Shown: positions 18,701-26,704, counted from the first letter of the stretch. The stretch: 35,115 nt of DNA from Sphingobacterium sp. UBA4616 (GCA_002386525.1 DGIS01000016.1:55817-90931), one strand, 5' to 3'. A program made the numbers and translations. The notes: generated by a model from the letters alone, not told the origin.

Positions 18701-20184
18701 ACACATAATAAAATATCGTGCGCATGAGCGTCACCTTTCTTCTCGTAATATGTATTGTTGGTCGCGACAATTTTAACCTGATATTTGCGGGAAAATTTAA
18801 GCAAGGTTTGGTTCACACGGTCCTCATCTTCCTGGCCATGGCGCATCAACTCGAGATAAAAATCATCACCAAAGTGCTCCTTCCACCATACCAATGCCTC
18901 CTCGGCCTGGCTCTCCCCTATATTCAGTATTTTATTGGGAACTTCTCCTTGCAGATTTCCTGACAAAGCGATAACATCCTCCCTATATTGAAGAATAAGA
19001 TCTTTATCAATCCGGGGCACATAATAGAATCCTGCAGTGTAGGCGAAAGAAGCTAGCTTCGCCAGATTATGATAACCGCGCTTATTTTTTGCCAACAAGA
19101 CAATCTGATAACCATTATCTTTTCTGGACTTATCTTTGTGGTTTTCACAGACAAAAAACTCACACCCCACAATGGGCTTTAAGAGCTGACCAGTAGGTTC
19201 TTGTCCATTCTCAATAGCTTCCGCATTTTGAGCTTCAATTTCCTTATTATGACCTATAACGCGAGAAACAAACTCAAAAGCCCCCATCATATTGCCATGA
19301 TCCGTTAATGCAACAGCCGGCATATTATCCTTGATCGCTGCCGAAACCAACCTTTCGTACGACATCGTGGACTGAAGGATCGAAAACTGAGAATGGTTAT
19401 GTAAATGGGCAAATTTAGCATCCTTTAAGGCAGCCAGCGCTTCAGCATCCACAACAACCCTAGCCTCCTCAGGCTCGGACTGCCGTCTAATTTCATCAGA
19501 GGCCGCTTTTAAGTTTACATGCTTCAGCCCTACAGTAGGTATCGGACCCGGATTATTGATTTTAAAATCAACGAAGTAACCAGTATCCACCTGAAGTTCT
19601 TCGGCCGTAAACACTTCTCTTCTCACCAGCTCCAGAAAACAACGTGCTGTCGCCTCTACGTCGGCAGTGGCATTATGTGCTTCGGCAAATGGCACTCCAA
19701 ATAAATAGGAATGTAGCTCGGTCAAATTGGGCAACTTAAACCGCCCGCCACGACCACCAGGAATCTTCAGTAGTTCAGCGGTTACTTCCGTACAGGTATC
19801 TAAAACAGGCTTATTCGCCATATCGGATGTGACACCATAGCGATAAAATTCGCAGCCCATGATATTCAAATCAAAACCAATATTCTGCCCAACGACAAAC
19901 TTAGCTTTATTTAATGCGATATTGAATTTCTCCAGCACCTCTTGAATTGGCAACCCTTGCTCTTCCGCCAATGCAGTGGATATACCGTGTATTTTTTCAG
20001 AGTCATAGGGTATATCAAATCCATCTGGCTTAATTAAGAAATCTTGATGTTCGACCAAATTCCCCATCTCATCATGAATCTGCCAAGCTAATTGAATACA
20101 GCGAGGCCAATTGTCCGTATCCGTAATTGGCGCGTCCCAACGCTTAGGTAAACCTGTCGTCTCCGTATCGAAAATAATATACAT
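15766..20184 (-). CDS. dnaE: DNA polymerase III alpha subunit with N-terminal proofreading exonuclease
   Basis: Replicative polymerase carrying an epsilon-like DEDDh 3'-5' exonuclease at its N-terminus. Exonuclease (about 1-190): Asp6 and Glu8 in FDTETTG, Asp105 in NIGFD, His170 and Asp175 in HNATAD, so all five catalytic residues are present. PHP domain from about 257 with HLHNH at 260-264. Polymerase palm with PGRGSAAGSA near 655 and catalytic acids Asp686, Asp688 (PDIDIDFDD). An OB fold near the C-terminus (KNGKPFASFIIEDYSDSYD). Length of 1472 compares with about 1160 in Escherichia coli; the excess is the exonuclease plus a linker. Such fusions are known in Bacteroidota. This differs from Gram-positive PolC, where the exonuclease is inserted inside the PHP domain. 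Confidence 0.96.
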   Translation of the reverse strand: MYIIFDTETTGLPKRWDAPITDTDNWPRCIQLAWQIHDEMGNLVEHQDFLIKPDGFDIPYDSEKIHGISTALAEEQGLPIQEVLEKFNIALNKAKFVVGQNIGFDLNIMGCEFYRYGVTSDMANKPVLDTCTEVTAELLKIPGGRGGRFKLPNLTELHSYLFGVPFAEAHNATADVEATARCFLELVRREVFTAEELQVDTGYFVDFKINNPGPIPTVGLKHVNLKAASDEIRRQSEPEEARVVVDAEALAALKDAKFAHLHNHSQFSILQSTMSYERLVSAAIKDNMPAVALTDHGNMMGAFEFVSRVIGHNKEIEAQNAEAIENGQEPTGQLLKPIVGCEFFVCENHKDKSRKDNGYQIVLLAKNKRGYHNLAKLASFAYTAGFYYVPRIDKDLILQYREDVIALSGNLQGEVPNKILNIGESQAEEALVWWKEHFGDDFYLELMRHGQEDEDRVNQTLLKFSRKYQVKIVATNNTYYEKKGDAHAHDILLCVKDGEKLSTPKGRGRGFRFGLPNQEYYFKSSDEMKALFKDLPEAILNIQEIVDKVEIFKLNRDVLLPKFDIPEEFQVEADLEDGGKRGENKYLAHLCYEGAKKRYEEITDDIRERLDFELATIEKTGYPGYFLIVQDFIAAARAMGVSVGPGRGSAAGSAVAYCLGITNIDPIKYDLLFERFLNPDRVSMPDIDIDFDDEGRGRVMQYVINKYGASQVAQIITYGTMAAKSSIKDTARVLDLPLGDANEIAKLIPNLKLSKIFTLDDTGLKEKLRTEEIEAVNRLKSIADGAGLEAETIRQARVLEGSVRNTGIHACGVIITPDDITNFVPVSLAKDSDLYVTQFDNHVVESAGLLKMDFLGLKTLTLIKDTVENVKLSHGIVLDPDRFPIDDELTYELFQRGETIGVFQYESPGMQKYMRDLKPTVFADLIAMNALYRPGPIEYIPSFIKRKHGIDPIVYDLDACEEYLKETYGITVYQEQVMLLSQKLAGFSKGDADVLRKAMGKKQKAVLDKMKPKFISQAEEKGHNAKVLEKIWTDWEAFASYAFNKSHSTCYAWVAYQTAYLKAHFPAEYMAAVLSNNMNDIKQVTFFMEECKRMGLEVLGPDVNESYYKFTVNERGAIRFGIGAVKGVGAGAVDAIVQTRQSGLYKSVFDMAKRIDLRAVNKKAFESLAYAGGFDSFENTHRAQYFHSDENSTGMEKAIRFGQRYKENESSAQASLFGVDGGAELPEPVLAPCPQWGLIEKLKYEKEVIGIYLTSHPLDTYRFEIEHFCQNSVSDLALINKVKAAEVDEETLLEFNRIKNKELVIGGIIASANHRLTKNGKPFASFIIEDYSDSYDMAVFGEEYVKLKGYLQEGYFVQLRGLVQERFRQVGNWGFELRSVQLLSDLREKMAKSFTINIPLPKLDEAFLDGIKDILAQNEIEGVVPSCQLKFKIWDPQDEISVEMPAKSLKINLTNEFLECIDKFEGINYRLN

Positions 20185-20521
20185 AAAATTCTAAACCCTT
20201 TTAATCCAACACATTAAACACAATACAATTTGCATTTTTTTGGATTTGAAATTTACGAAATTATTAGAGAAGATTGTGTCAGATTTTTGCGAAAATAAAC
20301 TATCAAGATAGCACATTACAGAAGAAGATCTCTTAAACTAAACGCTAACAGAAAGCTGAATTGAGACCTATCTATCGTACATCAACAGTCTGTCGTCATA
20401 AATTTTTCGCTAAGGAGGGATGCAAACATATCCTTGCTCAAATCGTCTAAAAACAATCTCCCTATAGGGATAAACACATCAAATTCAATACTGTAATAGT
20501 TACACTATCCTAGGTATTTAG
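20185..20521. other. Divergent gene-free gap between dnaE and the HAD gene
   Basis: About 340 bp with no supported gene. It holds a minus-strand TAnnTTTG box (20423-20430), a perfect 12-bp palindrome TCCCTATAGGGA at 20459-20470, and a short CTATC/GATAG inverted repeat near 20299-20310. If the box is used, dnaE has a leader of more than 200 nt. No known riboswitch recognised. Confidence 0.45.
20423..20430 (-). promoter_or_regulatory. Possible -7 element for dnaE
   Basis: TATGTTTG on the minus strand; a TTG lies 23 bp upstream (20454-20456), slightly too far. Predicted leader to the dnaE start about 235 nt, long for this phylum, so a nearer unrecognised promoter is possible. Confidence 0.3.
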
Positions 20522-20529
20522 TATATTTG
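20522..20529 (+). promoter_or_regulatory. -7 element of the HAD phosphatase gene
   Basis: TATATTTG matches TAnnTTTG. Predicted start at about 20534, which lies downstream of an in-frame TTG at 20527 and so rules it out as start; the ATG at 20548 then has a leader of about 14 nt. Confidence 0.5.
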
Positions 20530-20547
20530 ACTTTGACCCAAAAGTTC

Positions 20548-21330
20548 ATGATTAAAGCTATCTTTTTTGACATTGATGGAACTTTACTAAGTTTCAAAAC
20601 ACATCAAGTTCCTGAATCTACTCAACATGCATTTCAATTATTAAAAGAAAAAAATATTAAGGTATTTGTTTCAACAGGAAGATCATACAATCAGCTGGAG
20701 CATATTCATTATCTTAATTTTGATGGTTACATAACCTTCAATGGCGGATATTGCGTCACAAAGGAACAGGAAGTTATCTATAAAAATAATATTCCGGAAA
20801 AAGATATCCGCTCCTTATTGCACTATGCAAAAAAAAATGAAGACTTGACTTTTTCATTTATGTCAGAAAAAGAAATTTCGTTAAATCGGGCTACACCTGA
20901 TATATTAGCGATGTACCAGCAGGTTAATGTCCCTCCTCCGCCTATTCGCAATTACGAACGGGATTTTGATCTGGACACGGTGATGCAGATTAATGTTTTC
21001 ATCAGTCCGGAAGAAGAAGCCGAATTTATGAGAAACGTGATGCCAAACTCAGTCGCATCAAGATGGACACCAATTTTCGCCGATGTTAACCCCATGGGGC
21101 AGAGCAAAAAAATAGGAATAGATGTTTTTTTAAATCATTTCAACTTCACCCCGGAAGAAACCATGTCATTTGGCGATGGAGGCAATGATATCACCATGCT
21201 AGCACACACACATATTGGAGTTGCTATGGGCAATGCAAATCCCGAGGTCAAGGAAATTGCAGATTATATAACAGACAGCGTCGATGATAATGGTATCTGG
21301 AATGCACTAAAATACTTCAACATCATCTAA
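20548..21330 (+). CDS. Cof-type HAD superfamily hydrolase
   Basis: Phosphatase of the haloacid dehalogenase superfamily, Cof/YbiV group with a C2 cap. Motif I FFDIDGTLL has nucleophile Asp8 and acid/base Asp10; motif II is STGR at 42-45; motif III lysine is in GQSKKIGID; motif IV is GDGGND at 209-214. The family dephosphorylates sugar phosphates, FMN or PLP; substrate not determined. 260 residues is usual. The start chosen is the ATG at 20548 because the reading frame begins family-like there (MIKAIFFDIDG) and the promoter lies over the upstream TTG. The stop overlaps the convergent kinase-like gene by four bases. Confidence 0.92.
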   Translation: MIKAIFFDIDGTLLSFKTHQVPESTQHAFQLLKEKNIKVFVSTGRSYNQLEHIHYLNFDGYITFNGGYCVTKEQEVIYKNNIPEKDIRSLLHYAKKNEDLTFSFMSEKEISLNRATPDILAMYQQVNVPPPPIRNYERDFDLDTVMQINVFISPEEEAEFMRNVMPNSVASRWTPIFADVNPMGQSKKIGIDVFLNHFNFTPEETMSFGDGGNDITMLAHTHIGVAMGNANPEVKEIADYITDSVDDNGIWNALKYFNII

Positions 21331-21929
21331 AACAGCTGGACCGACAATGTTATTCGAGCGGTATTGCTGTTACTATTTAACAATAAATTATGCTTTTGTG
21401 GGAAGAGATAGGCTAGTCGCTTTTGGAAATCAACTAATAATGTGCCACTAAACTGATCTTCCAAATAATGGTTTACGCGATAGCTAACTTCCCATATTAG
21501 CACCTTTGGTGAACCCGATAGTCGAATACGGACAGGATGGGAGGACATCGTATTATAACCATTTTTAACGGCATGCTGTATCATAGGAAAAAAAATGAGT
21601 GGTGGCAACATAATCTCCTCGTGGCATGGAAGTTTATTTTCCCATTTTACCGAAAAACCGTCCGCGACAACATGTTCTATTAGCTTCAAATACTGCTTCA
21701 ACAAGTCAAGCTCGATCTGGATCGATTCAAACCGGTCGACCTGCAGCTCAAGCACCTGCTTTTGAAAAGCAAAATATTCATCCAGACTTGTTTTATAACC
21801 TTTTAAAAAATGCCCCATCAAAAAACTATCGAGCTGACTGTTCCTAAAAGACAAGCGATCCGCAAGTGCCAAAAGCTCCTCATTTATTAAGACCTTTTTA
21901 CCAAAAAAACGATTTATTATACCAGACAT
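21327..21929 (-). CDS. LytS/YehU-type histidine kinase-like protein, degenerate and soluble
   Basis: A 200-residue cytoplasmic protein that I align by eye to the C-terminal part of LytS-type sensor kinases (His_kinase plus HATPase). Helix with GHFLKGY (His40) matches the NPHFLFN phosphoacceptor box; LDLLKQYLKLIE matches the following EL..YL.IE helix; PPLIFFPMIQHAVKNG (109-124) matches PP.llqPlVENAikHG; GTLLVDFQKRLAYLF (162-176) matches GiGL.NV..RL..LY. Key residues are altered: the N-box ENA is QHA (118-120), the second glycine of the G-box and its Asn are lost. No membrane segment or sensor domain. It may be a non-catalytic regulator or decaying gene. Confidence in the family is moderate. 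Confidence 0.6.
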   Translation of the reverse strand: MSGIINRFFGKKVLINEELLALADRLSFRNSQLDSFLMGHFLKGYKTSLDEYFAFQKQVLELQVDRFESIQIELDLLKQYLKLIEHVVADGFSVKWENKLPCHEEIMLPPLIFFPMIQHAVKNGYNTMSSHPVRIRLSGSPKVLIWEVSYRVNHYLEDQFSGTLLVDFQKRLAYLFPQKHNLLLNSNSNTARITLSVQLF

Positions 21930-21956
21930 TTGTTAAATTGCTGTAGATTCCAAATA

Positions 21957-21964
21957 CAAAAATA
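21957..21964 (-). promoter_or_regulatory. Putative -7 element of the kinase-like gene
   Basis: TATTTTTG on the minus strand, in the 45-bp gap before the divergent pirin gene; predicted start near 21952, leader of about 22 nt. Confidence 0.4.
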
Positions 21965-21974
21965 GAAAAACATT

Positions 21975-22877
21975 ATGTCAAATATTGCAATAGTTATTGA
22001 AGAAAGGGCGGCCGATATAGGCAATTTCTTGGTTGGACGCCTTCTTCCCTTCAGGCAAAAACGTATGGTAGGCCCTTTTATCTTTATCGACCATATGGGA
22101 CCTGACACGATTACCGAACCGCACTTCATGGACATTGCCCCACATCCACATATCGGCTTATCAACGCTGACTTATCTGTTCGAAGGCAATATTATGCACC
22201 GTGACAGTCTGGGAAATGCCGTGGAAATCAAACCTGGCGCAGTAAACTGGATGACGGCAGGAAAAGGCGTTACACACTCAGAAAGAACGCCGCAACAATT
22301 GCGATCCACATCCCATAATTTGCATGGACTGCAAATTTGGGTTGCTCTACCTAAAGAGCTCGAAAAAATGGAGCCTAATTTTGTACACATCGAAGAACCC
22401 CAGCTTCCCCACTGGACTGAGGATGGTGTGTCCTATCGGTTAATTGCCGGAGAAATTAAGGAGCATCGCTCCGAAGTCCCCGTTTACAGTCCGTTGTATC
22501 TGATCGAAATGAAAGCGGAAGAAGACGCGACGGTTAAACTGGGGGATAATCTCTACGGCGAAAGTGGCTTATACATCTTGGATGGAACTGTAAAAGCTGA
22601 AGGTCAGGAATTCGGACCAAAACAAATTTTGGTCGCCAAAGATGCAAAACTATGCGAATTCGAAATGAAAGCAGGTACTTCGGTATACATTTTTGGAGGA
22701 ACTACATTTCCTGAGCAACGTTATATTGACTGGAACTTTGTCGCCTCAGATATAGAAACACTTCGGGAAGCAAGAGCCAAATGGGAAAATCATGAATTCC
22801 CAAAAGTTCCAGGCGATAATGGCTATATTCCCATCCCACCAGCAAATCCAACCTTGGGCAAAAAAAAGGATCAGTAA
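21975..22877 (+). CDS. Pirin family protein
   Basis: Bicupin of the pirin family, iron-binding proteins of which some act as quercetin dioxygenases and others modulate metabolic enzymes or stress responses. The N-terminal cupin metal site is intact: His57 and His59 in APHPHIGLSTLTY, His101 and Glu103 in GVTHSER. The C-terminal cupin (about 170-245) is present and probably metal-free. The 300 residues match family length. It is divergent from the kinase-like gene with only 45 bp between, so the two may share a control region. No signal peptide; cytoplasmic. Confidence 0.93.
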   Translation: MSNIAIVIEERAADIGNFLVGRLLPFRQKRMVGPFIFIDHMGPDTITEPHFMDIAPHPHIGLSTLTYLFEGNIMHRDSLGNAVEIKPGAVNWMTAGKGVTHSERTPQQLRSTSHNLHGLQIWVALPKELEKMEPNFVHIEEPQLPHWTEDGVSYRLIAGEIKEHRSEVPVYSPLYLIEMKAEEDATVKLGDNLYGESGLYILDGTVKAEGQEFGPKQILVAKDAKLCEFEMKAGTSVYIFGGTTFPEQRYIDWNFVASDIETLREARAKWENHEFPKVPGDNGYIPIPPANPTLGKKKDQ

Positions 22878-22949
22878 AATCATACTGAAAATCAAAATAT
22901 AATTAAATTGAAGGAGAGCAGTTTAACATGCTGACACAACAAATATTTA

Positions 22950-22993
22950 CCAGAAAAGGCTTAAAATCATGAATCACTTCCAGCCTTTTCTGG
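22950..22993. repeat. 12-bp perfect inverted repeat between pirin and DUF502 genes
   Basis: CCAGAAAAGGCT (22950-22961) and AGCCTTTTCTGG (22982-22993) with a 20-nt loop. It lies between two convergent genes, where a terminator is expected, but no T run follows on either strand. A second small stem TGGG-CAT-CCCA directly follows. Two tiny overlapping reading frames run through it. Confidence 0.55.
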
Positions 22994-23023
22994 TGGGCAT
23001 CCCAATATAAACTGAAGAAACAA

Positions 23024-23623
23024 CTAATGGTCGATCCCACTGACGCCACCAGAAACGACCAACTTCATCGCGTCTGTGGGAGACATATCCAATTTTTTCA
23101 CCTTATCCGCACTGATAATGACCACCTGTCCTGCAAAAGAATACGAGTATGGAAAATAGACCATCACTTCCTCCTCAAGACCTATACTTTTCAAATCATG
23201 CTGCGTCAAAAAACCGATCTTCTTCAGACCAAATTCATTGACAGTCACCAATACAGGCTCATTAAATTTCTTCGCATCACCAACAAATGCCTCAGTAAAG
23301 TCTTTTATGGAGGTGTACAATGTGTTTAAGAGTGGTATCCGTTTGATTTGGTGGTTAATCCAAACTTTAATTGGATCGGTCACAAAATTTGTAAATATAA
23401 CACCGGCCAAAACCAGTACCAAAATGACCGTCAAAATACCTATACCCGGAATATAGAGCGGATGTCCCTTTTCATCCTCTAAAAAATGCTCGGTCAGATT
23501 TAACGAAGAATCAATTGATGCCACAATCCAGACAATTAGAAAGATCGCACCCGCCAATGGGACAACAACCAAAATCCCGCGAATCAAATAATTAATGAAT
23601 CCCCTAATTAATTTTCTAAACAT
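23024..23623 (-). CDS. DUF502 family membrane protein
   Basis: A 199-residue protein of the DUF502 family. Two hydrophobic helices are visible, about residues 12-34 (IRGILVVVPLAGAIFLIVWI) and 56-80 (GIGILTVILVLVLAGVIFTN), followed by a soluble portion including RIPLLNTLYTSIKDFTEAF, the family's most conserved part. Function unknown; present in many bacteria and in plants (COV-like proteins), where membrane trafficking roles have been proposed. It sits 44 bp downstream of murF-alr on the same strand and could be co-transcribed. Confidence 0.9.
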   Translation of the reverse strand: MFRKLIRGFINYLIRGILVVVPLAGAIFLIVWIVASIDSSLNLTEHFLEDEKGHPLYIPGIGILTVILVLVLAGVIFTNFVTDPIKVWINHQIKRIPLLNTLYTSIKDFTEAFVGDAKKFNEPVLVTVNEFGLKKIGFLTQHDLKSIGLEEEVMVYFPYSYSFAGQVVIISADKVKKLDMSPTDAMKLVVSGGVSGIDH

Positions 23624-23667
23624 GATCTCAAAATAAAATACTATTCAAAAATGCAGAATATCCTTTA

Positions 23668-26109
23668 TTATTCATAAAAATATACTCTTTTTACTCGCTG
23701 AGAAATACTCGTGAGCAATTCATAGGGAATCGTCCCGATTGCCTTGGCCGACGACTTTATATCGGGATATACGATAACTTCGTCTTCCTCACCTACCTCG
23801 ACATCAGTTACATCAAGCATACACATATCCATACAAATATCTCCTATCGTAGGAACCAAAACACCGTTGACCATCATTTGACCTACCCCATTCCCAAAAC
23901 GCCTGTCGTACCCGTCTGCATAACCAATTTTTATCGTTGCAATCTTACTATCTCTGTGCAGGACACCATGACGATTATATCCAACGGTCTCAGTGGCTGC
24001 AAGGTATTTTATCTGTGTTACATTGGTTTTTAGTATGCTTGCCTCACGGATTGGCAAATCATGACGCTCAATATCAACTCCATAGAGACCGATCCCCAAC
24101 CTGACCATATCAAAATAAGCATTTGGCCACAATTCGATACCTGAAGTTGCAGCAATATGACGGAGGAAAGAATATCCTATACCATCCTGCAAACGTCTTG
24201 TGCACTCATTAAGCAGATCAATTTGTCGCTGAGTAAATTCGCTATCTTTTTCATTTCCTGCAGACGCCAAATGGGAAAATGCCGACTTTACTTTTAAAAT
24301 GGATGCAGTGTTGAGAAAAGTTATCAATTGATCGACCTCATCAGGCATAAATCCGAGGCGGTGCATACCTGTATCAATTTTAATATGAATTGGGAAGGAG
24401 GTTACCTGTTTACCCTTCAAAAAATTCAAAAAGGAGAACAAGATCCTAAAACTATAAATCTCCGGTTCAAGATTATATTGCACGATGGAATCGAAAGAAC
24501 TTTCGTCGGGACTCATCACAACAATCGGTAGTGTAATACCAGCGCCCCGCAAATCAACTCCTTCATCGGCAAAAGCAACGGTAAGATAATCCACACGATT
24601 AAATTGCAAAAGATTGGCAATTTCAAAGCTGCCACTCCCATAAGAAAAAGCTTTTACCATGGTCATCAGCTTGACATGCTTGGGCAGTAATTGTCTGTAT
24701 ACATTCAAATTATTTTCCAGTGCATTCAGATTAATTTCAAGTACCGTATCGTGTGATTTAGCCACTAATTGCCGACTGATACGCTCAAAATGAAATTCCC
24801 GACCTCCTTTCAACAACACGGTGGCATTCTCAAAAGAAACGGATCTAATATCAGCTAAAAAAGCAGTTGTGTCCACATAAGAAATAGAAGGTACATCGAA
24901 CTGCGACGCCACTTTTGGCAAAACTTTACCAATCAATATTAATTGATCCAAGCGGTACTCGCTAAGCAAACGTTTAAGCTTGGCCAAACTTTTTACATCA
25001 TCTATACTGATACCTGAGATATCTGATAAAATCAACATCTTCAATGGATGTTGGCCCTGCTGATTCAAAAACTCGAGCGCGATCTGCAGTGCATCCAAAT
25101 CATTACTATAGGAGTCATCGATAATTGAACTATTATTTTTTCCCTTTTTTAACTCGAGACGCATAGCCACGGGTTGTAGGTTTTTAATTCGAGCAGCAAT
25201 TACCGCACTCTCGTATCCGAACCGCAACATCACCGCGACACAGTTAATTGCATTTTCTACATTCCCTTTGTCCACAAATGGCACTTCAACAGCGAACGTA
25301 CGACTCATATAATAGAAGGTAACCATTGTAAATCGATCATTCATCTGCTTGATAGAATAAACCTCTAAAGAAAGTCCTTCCTCAAGTCCCCAAGAAAACT
25401 TACGCGGTCGATAAGGCAGCTGAACATTTTCGAGATAACTATATGGAAAGATCATGGTTTCCACATGTGTAAAAAGCTGAAGCTTTTCATCAATCTTCTC
25501 CGCCTTCGATTCAAAACCTGTCTTATGTGCCACACCTATATTGGTCAATAAACCAATGGAAGGTTTGATCATCTGCTCGAGACGTGTCATCTCACCTTTT
25601 TCTGAAATTCCAGCTTCGATAATAGCGAGATTATATTCATCAGATAATCCCCAAAGTGACAACGCCACGCCTAGTTGCGAATTGTAGCTCTTGGGGCTTC
25701 GATAGATTTTGTATTCTGGCGACATCAACTGGAAAAGCCATTCCTTGACAATTGTTTTACCATTGCTACCTGTAATTCCTATGACGGGATAATGAAATTT
25801 TTGTCGATGAAAGGTCACTAATGCTTGCATGGCGACCAAACTATCTTCAACCCAAACAATATTTGCTCCCGATAACTCTACCTCCTGCTGTTCGTCAACT
25901 TGCAATACGAAATTCCGAACACCTCTAGCATAGGCCTCTTTCAAATAATGGTGACCGTCTCTATTTTTCTGCAATGCGAAGAAAATCCCATTATCAGCCT
26001 GAACGATCTTACGGCTATCGTAAAATAAATGTTGGACAAAAGAATTGGGATCCGTTATAAATGTGCGATTAGGATGAAAAATCTGAACGATTTCGGATAT
26101 TTTGTACAT
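23668..26109 (-). CDS. murF/alr: Bifunctional UDP-MurNAc-tripeptide:D-Ala-D-Ala ligase / alanine racemase
   Basis: An 813-residue fusion of two cell-wall enzymes. The MurF part (about 1-450) has the Mur-ligase P-loop GITGSNGKT at 111-119 and the NIGVAHKTGF segment. The alanine racemase part (about 455-813) begins with VLEINLNALENNLNVYR; the PLP lysine is Lys486 in MVKAFSYGSG, and the catalytic tyrosine is in VGYNRHGVL near the C-terminal domain. The racemase makes D-alanine, which Ddl joins and MurF adds to the muramyl tripeptide, so fusion couples supply and use. The fusion is well known in Bacteroidota. Divergent from recX, with a 78-bp gap. Confidence 0.95.
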   Translation of the reverse strand: MYKISEIVQIFHPNRTFITDPNSFVQHLFYDSRKIVQADNGIFFALQKNRDGHHYLKEAYARGVRNFVLQVDEQQEVELSGANIVWVEDSLVAMQALVTFHRQKFHYPVIGITGSNGKTIVKEWLFQLMSPEYKIYRSPKSYNSQLGVALSLWGLSDEYNLAIIEAGISEKGEMTRLEQMIKPSIGLLTNIGVAHKTGFESKAEKIDEKLQLFTHVETMIFPYSYLENVQLPYRPRKFSWGLEEGLSLEVYSIKQMNDRFTMVTFYYMSRTFAVEVPFVDKGNVENAINCVAVMLRFGYESAVIAARIKNLQPVAMRLELKKGKNNSSIIDDSYSNDLDALQIALEFLNQQGQHPLKMLILSDISGISIDDVKSLAKLKRLLSEYRLDQLILIGKVLPKVASQFDVPSISYVDTTAFLADIRSVSFENATVLLKGGREFHFERISRQLVAKSHDTVLEINLNALENNLNVYRQLLPKHVKLMTMVKAFSYGSGSFEIANLLQFNRVDYLTVAFADEGVDLRGAGITLPIVVMSPDESSFDSIVQYNLEPEIYSFRILFSFLNFLKGKQVTSFPIHIKIDTGMHRLGFMPDEVDQLITFLNTASILKVKSAFSHLASAGNEKDSEFTQRQIDLLNECTRRLQDGIGYSFLRHIAATSGIELWPNAYFDMVRLGIGLYGVDIERHDLPIREASILKTNVTQIKYLAATETVGYNRHGVLHRDSKIATIKIGYADGYDRRFGNGVGQMMVNGVLVPTIGDICMDMCMLDVTDVEVGEEDEVIVYPDIKSSAKAIGTIPYELLTSISQRVKRVYFYE

Positions 26110-26166
26110 TCTTTTGATATTTCTTTAATTGTGTCAAAACTGAACATTTTTTTAGTTATTTCATAT

Positions 26167-26174
26167 TATTTTTG
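26167..26174 (+). promoter_or_regulatory. Putative -7 element of recX
   Basis: TATTTTTG matches TAnnTTTG; the predicted start near 26179 leaves a leader of only about 9 nt to the ATG at 26188. No clear -33 box. Confidence 0.4.
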
Positions 26175-26187
26175 AAATTTTGACATT

Positions 26188-26676
26188 ATGTTTGATAAAG
26201 AGAAGAGAAACAAAAAGATATTGACACAGCGCCAGGCTCAGTTAAAAGCTGAGAGCTATTGTGCGTATCAGGAACGTGCCCAACAGGAAGTTCGCGATAA
26301 ACTCTATAGTTGGGGACTGAGCGAAGAAGAAGTTGAGAATGTGCTTGCCGATTTAATTGCTGAAAACTTCCTCAACGAGGAACGATTCGCCATTGCATAT
26401 TGCAACGGAAAACTCCGTATGAAAGGTTGGGGTAAAATAAAGATCAAACAGGCGCTGAAATTAAAAAGAGTATCCGAACCATTAATAAAAATTGCATTTA
26501 GACAGATCGACCAAGATGAATATGAGCAAATATTAAGTGACCTAATCGATAAGAAACGGCGTGAAATAGGTAGCAAAGATTTTTATACTGTAAAAAATAA
26601 ACTTTATCAATTTGCATTATCTCGTGGTTTTGAAAGTGATTTAATTTTTTCTATACTGAATTCAAAGGAGTTATAA
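26188..26676 (+). CDS. recX: RecX family regulatory protein
   Basis: Small, all-helical protein that binds inside RecA filaments and restrains recombinase and co-protease activity. The repeated three-helix RecX units are visible: AESYCAYQERAQQEVRDKLY, then WGLSEEEVENVLADLIAENFLNEERFAIAYCNGK, and later YTVKNKLYQFALSRGFESDLI. The string LNEERFA followed by MKGWGKIKIKQAL is characteristic. Length of 162 is normal. recA is not in the window, so this recX is unlinked. tRNA genes follow with their own promoter. Confidence 0.92.
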   Translation: MFDKEKRNKKILTQRQAQLKAESYCAYQERAQQEVRDKLYSWGLSEEEVENVLADLIAENFLNEERFAIAYCNGKLRMKGWGKIKIKQALKLKRVSEPLIKIAFRQIDQDEYEQILSDLIDKKRREIGSKDFYTVKNKLYQFALSRGFESDLIFSILNSKEL

Positions 26677-26704
26677 AAAACACTACAAGAAAGTAAATAA
26701 ATAT

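Noticed and set aside
20527..20547. TTG at 20527 as start of the HAD gene
   Set aside because: It lies inside the promoter -7 box, and the ATG at 20548 gives a normal family N-terminus.
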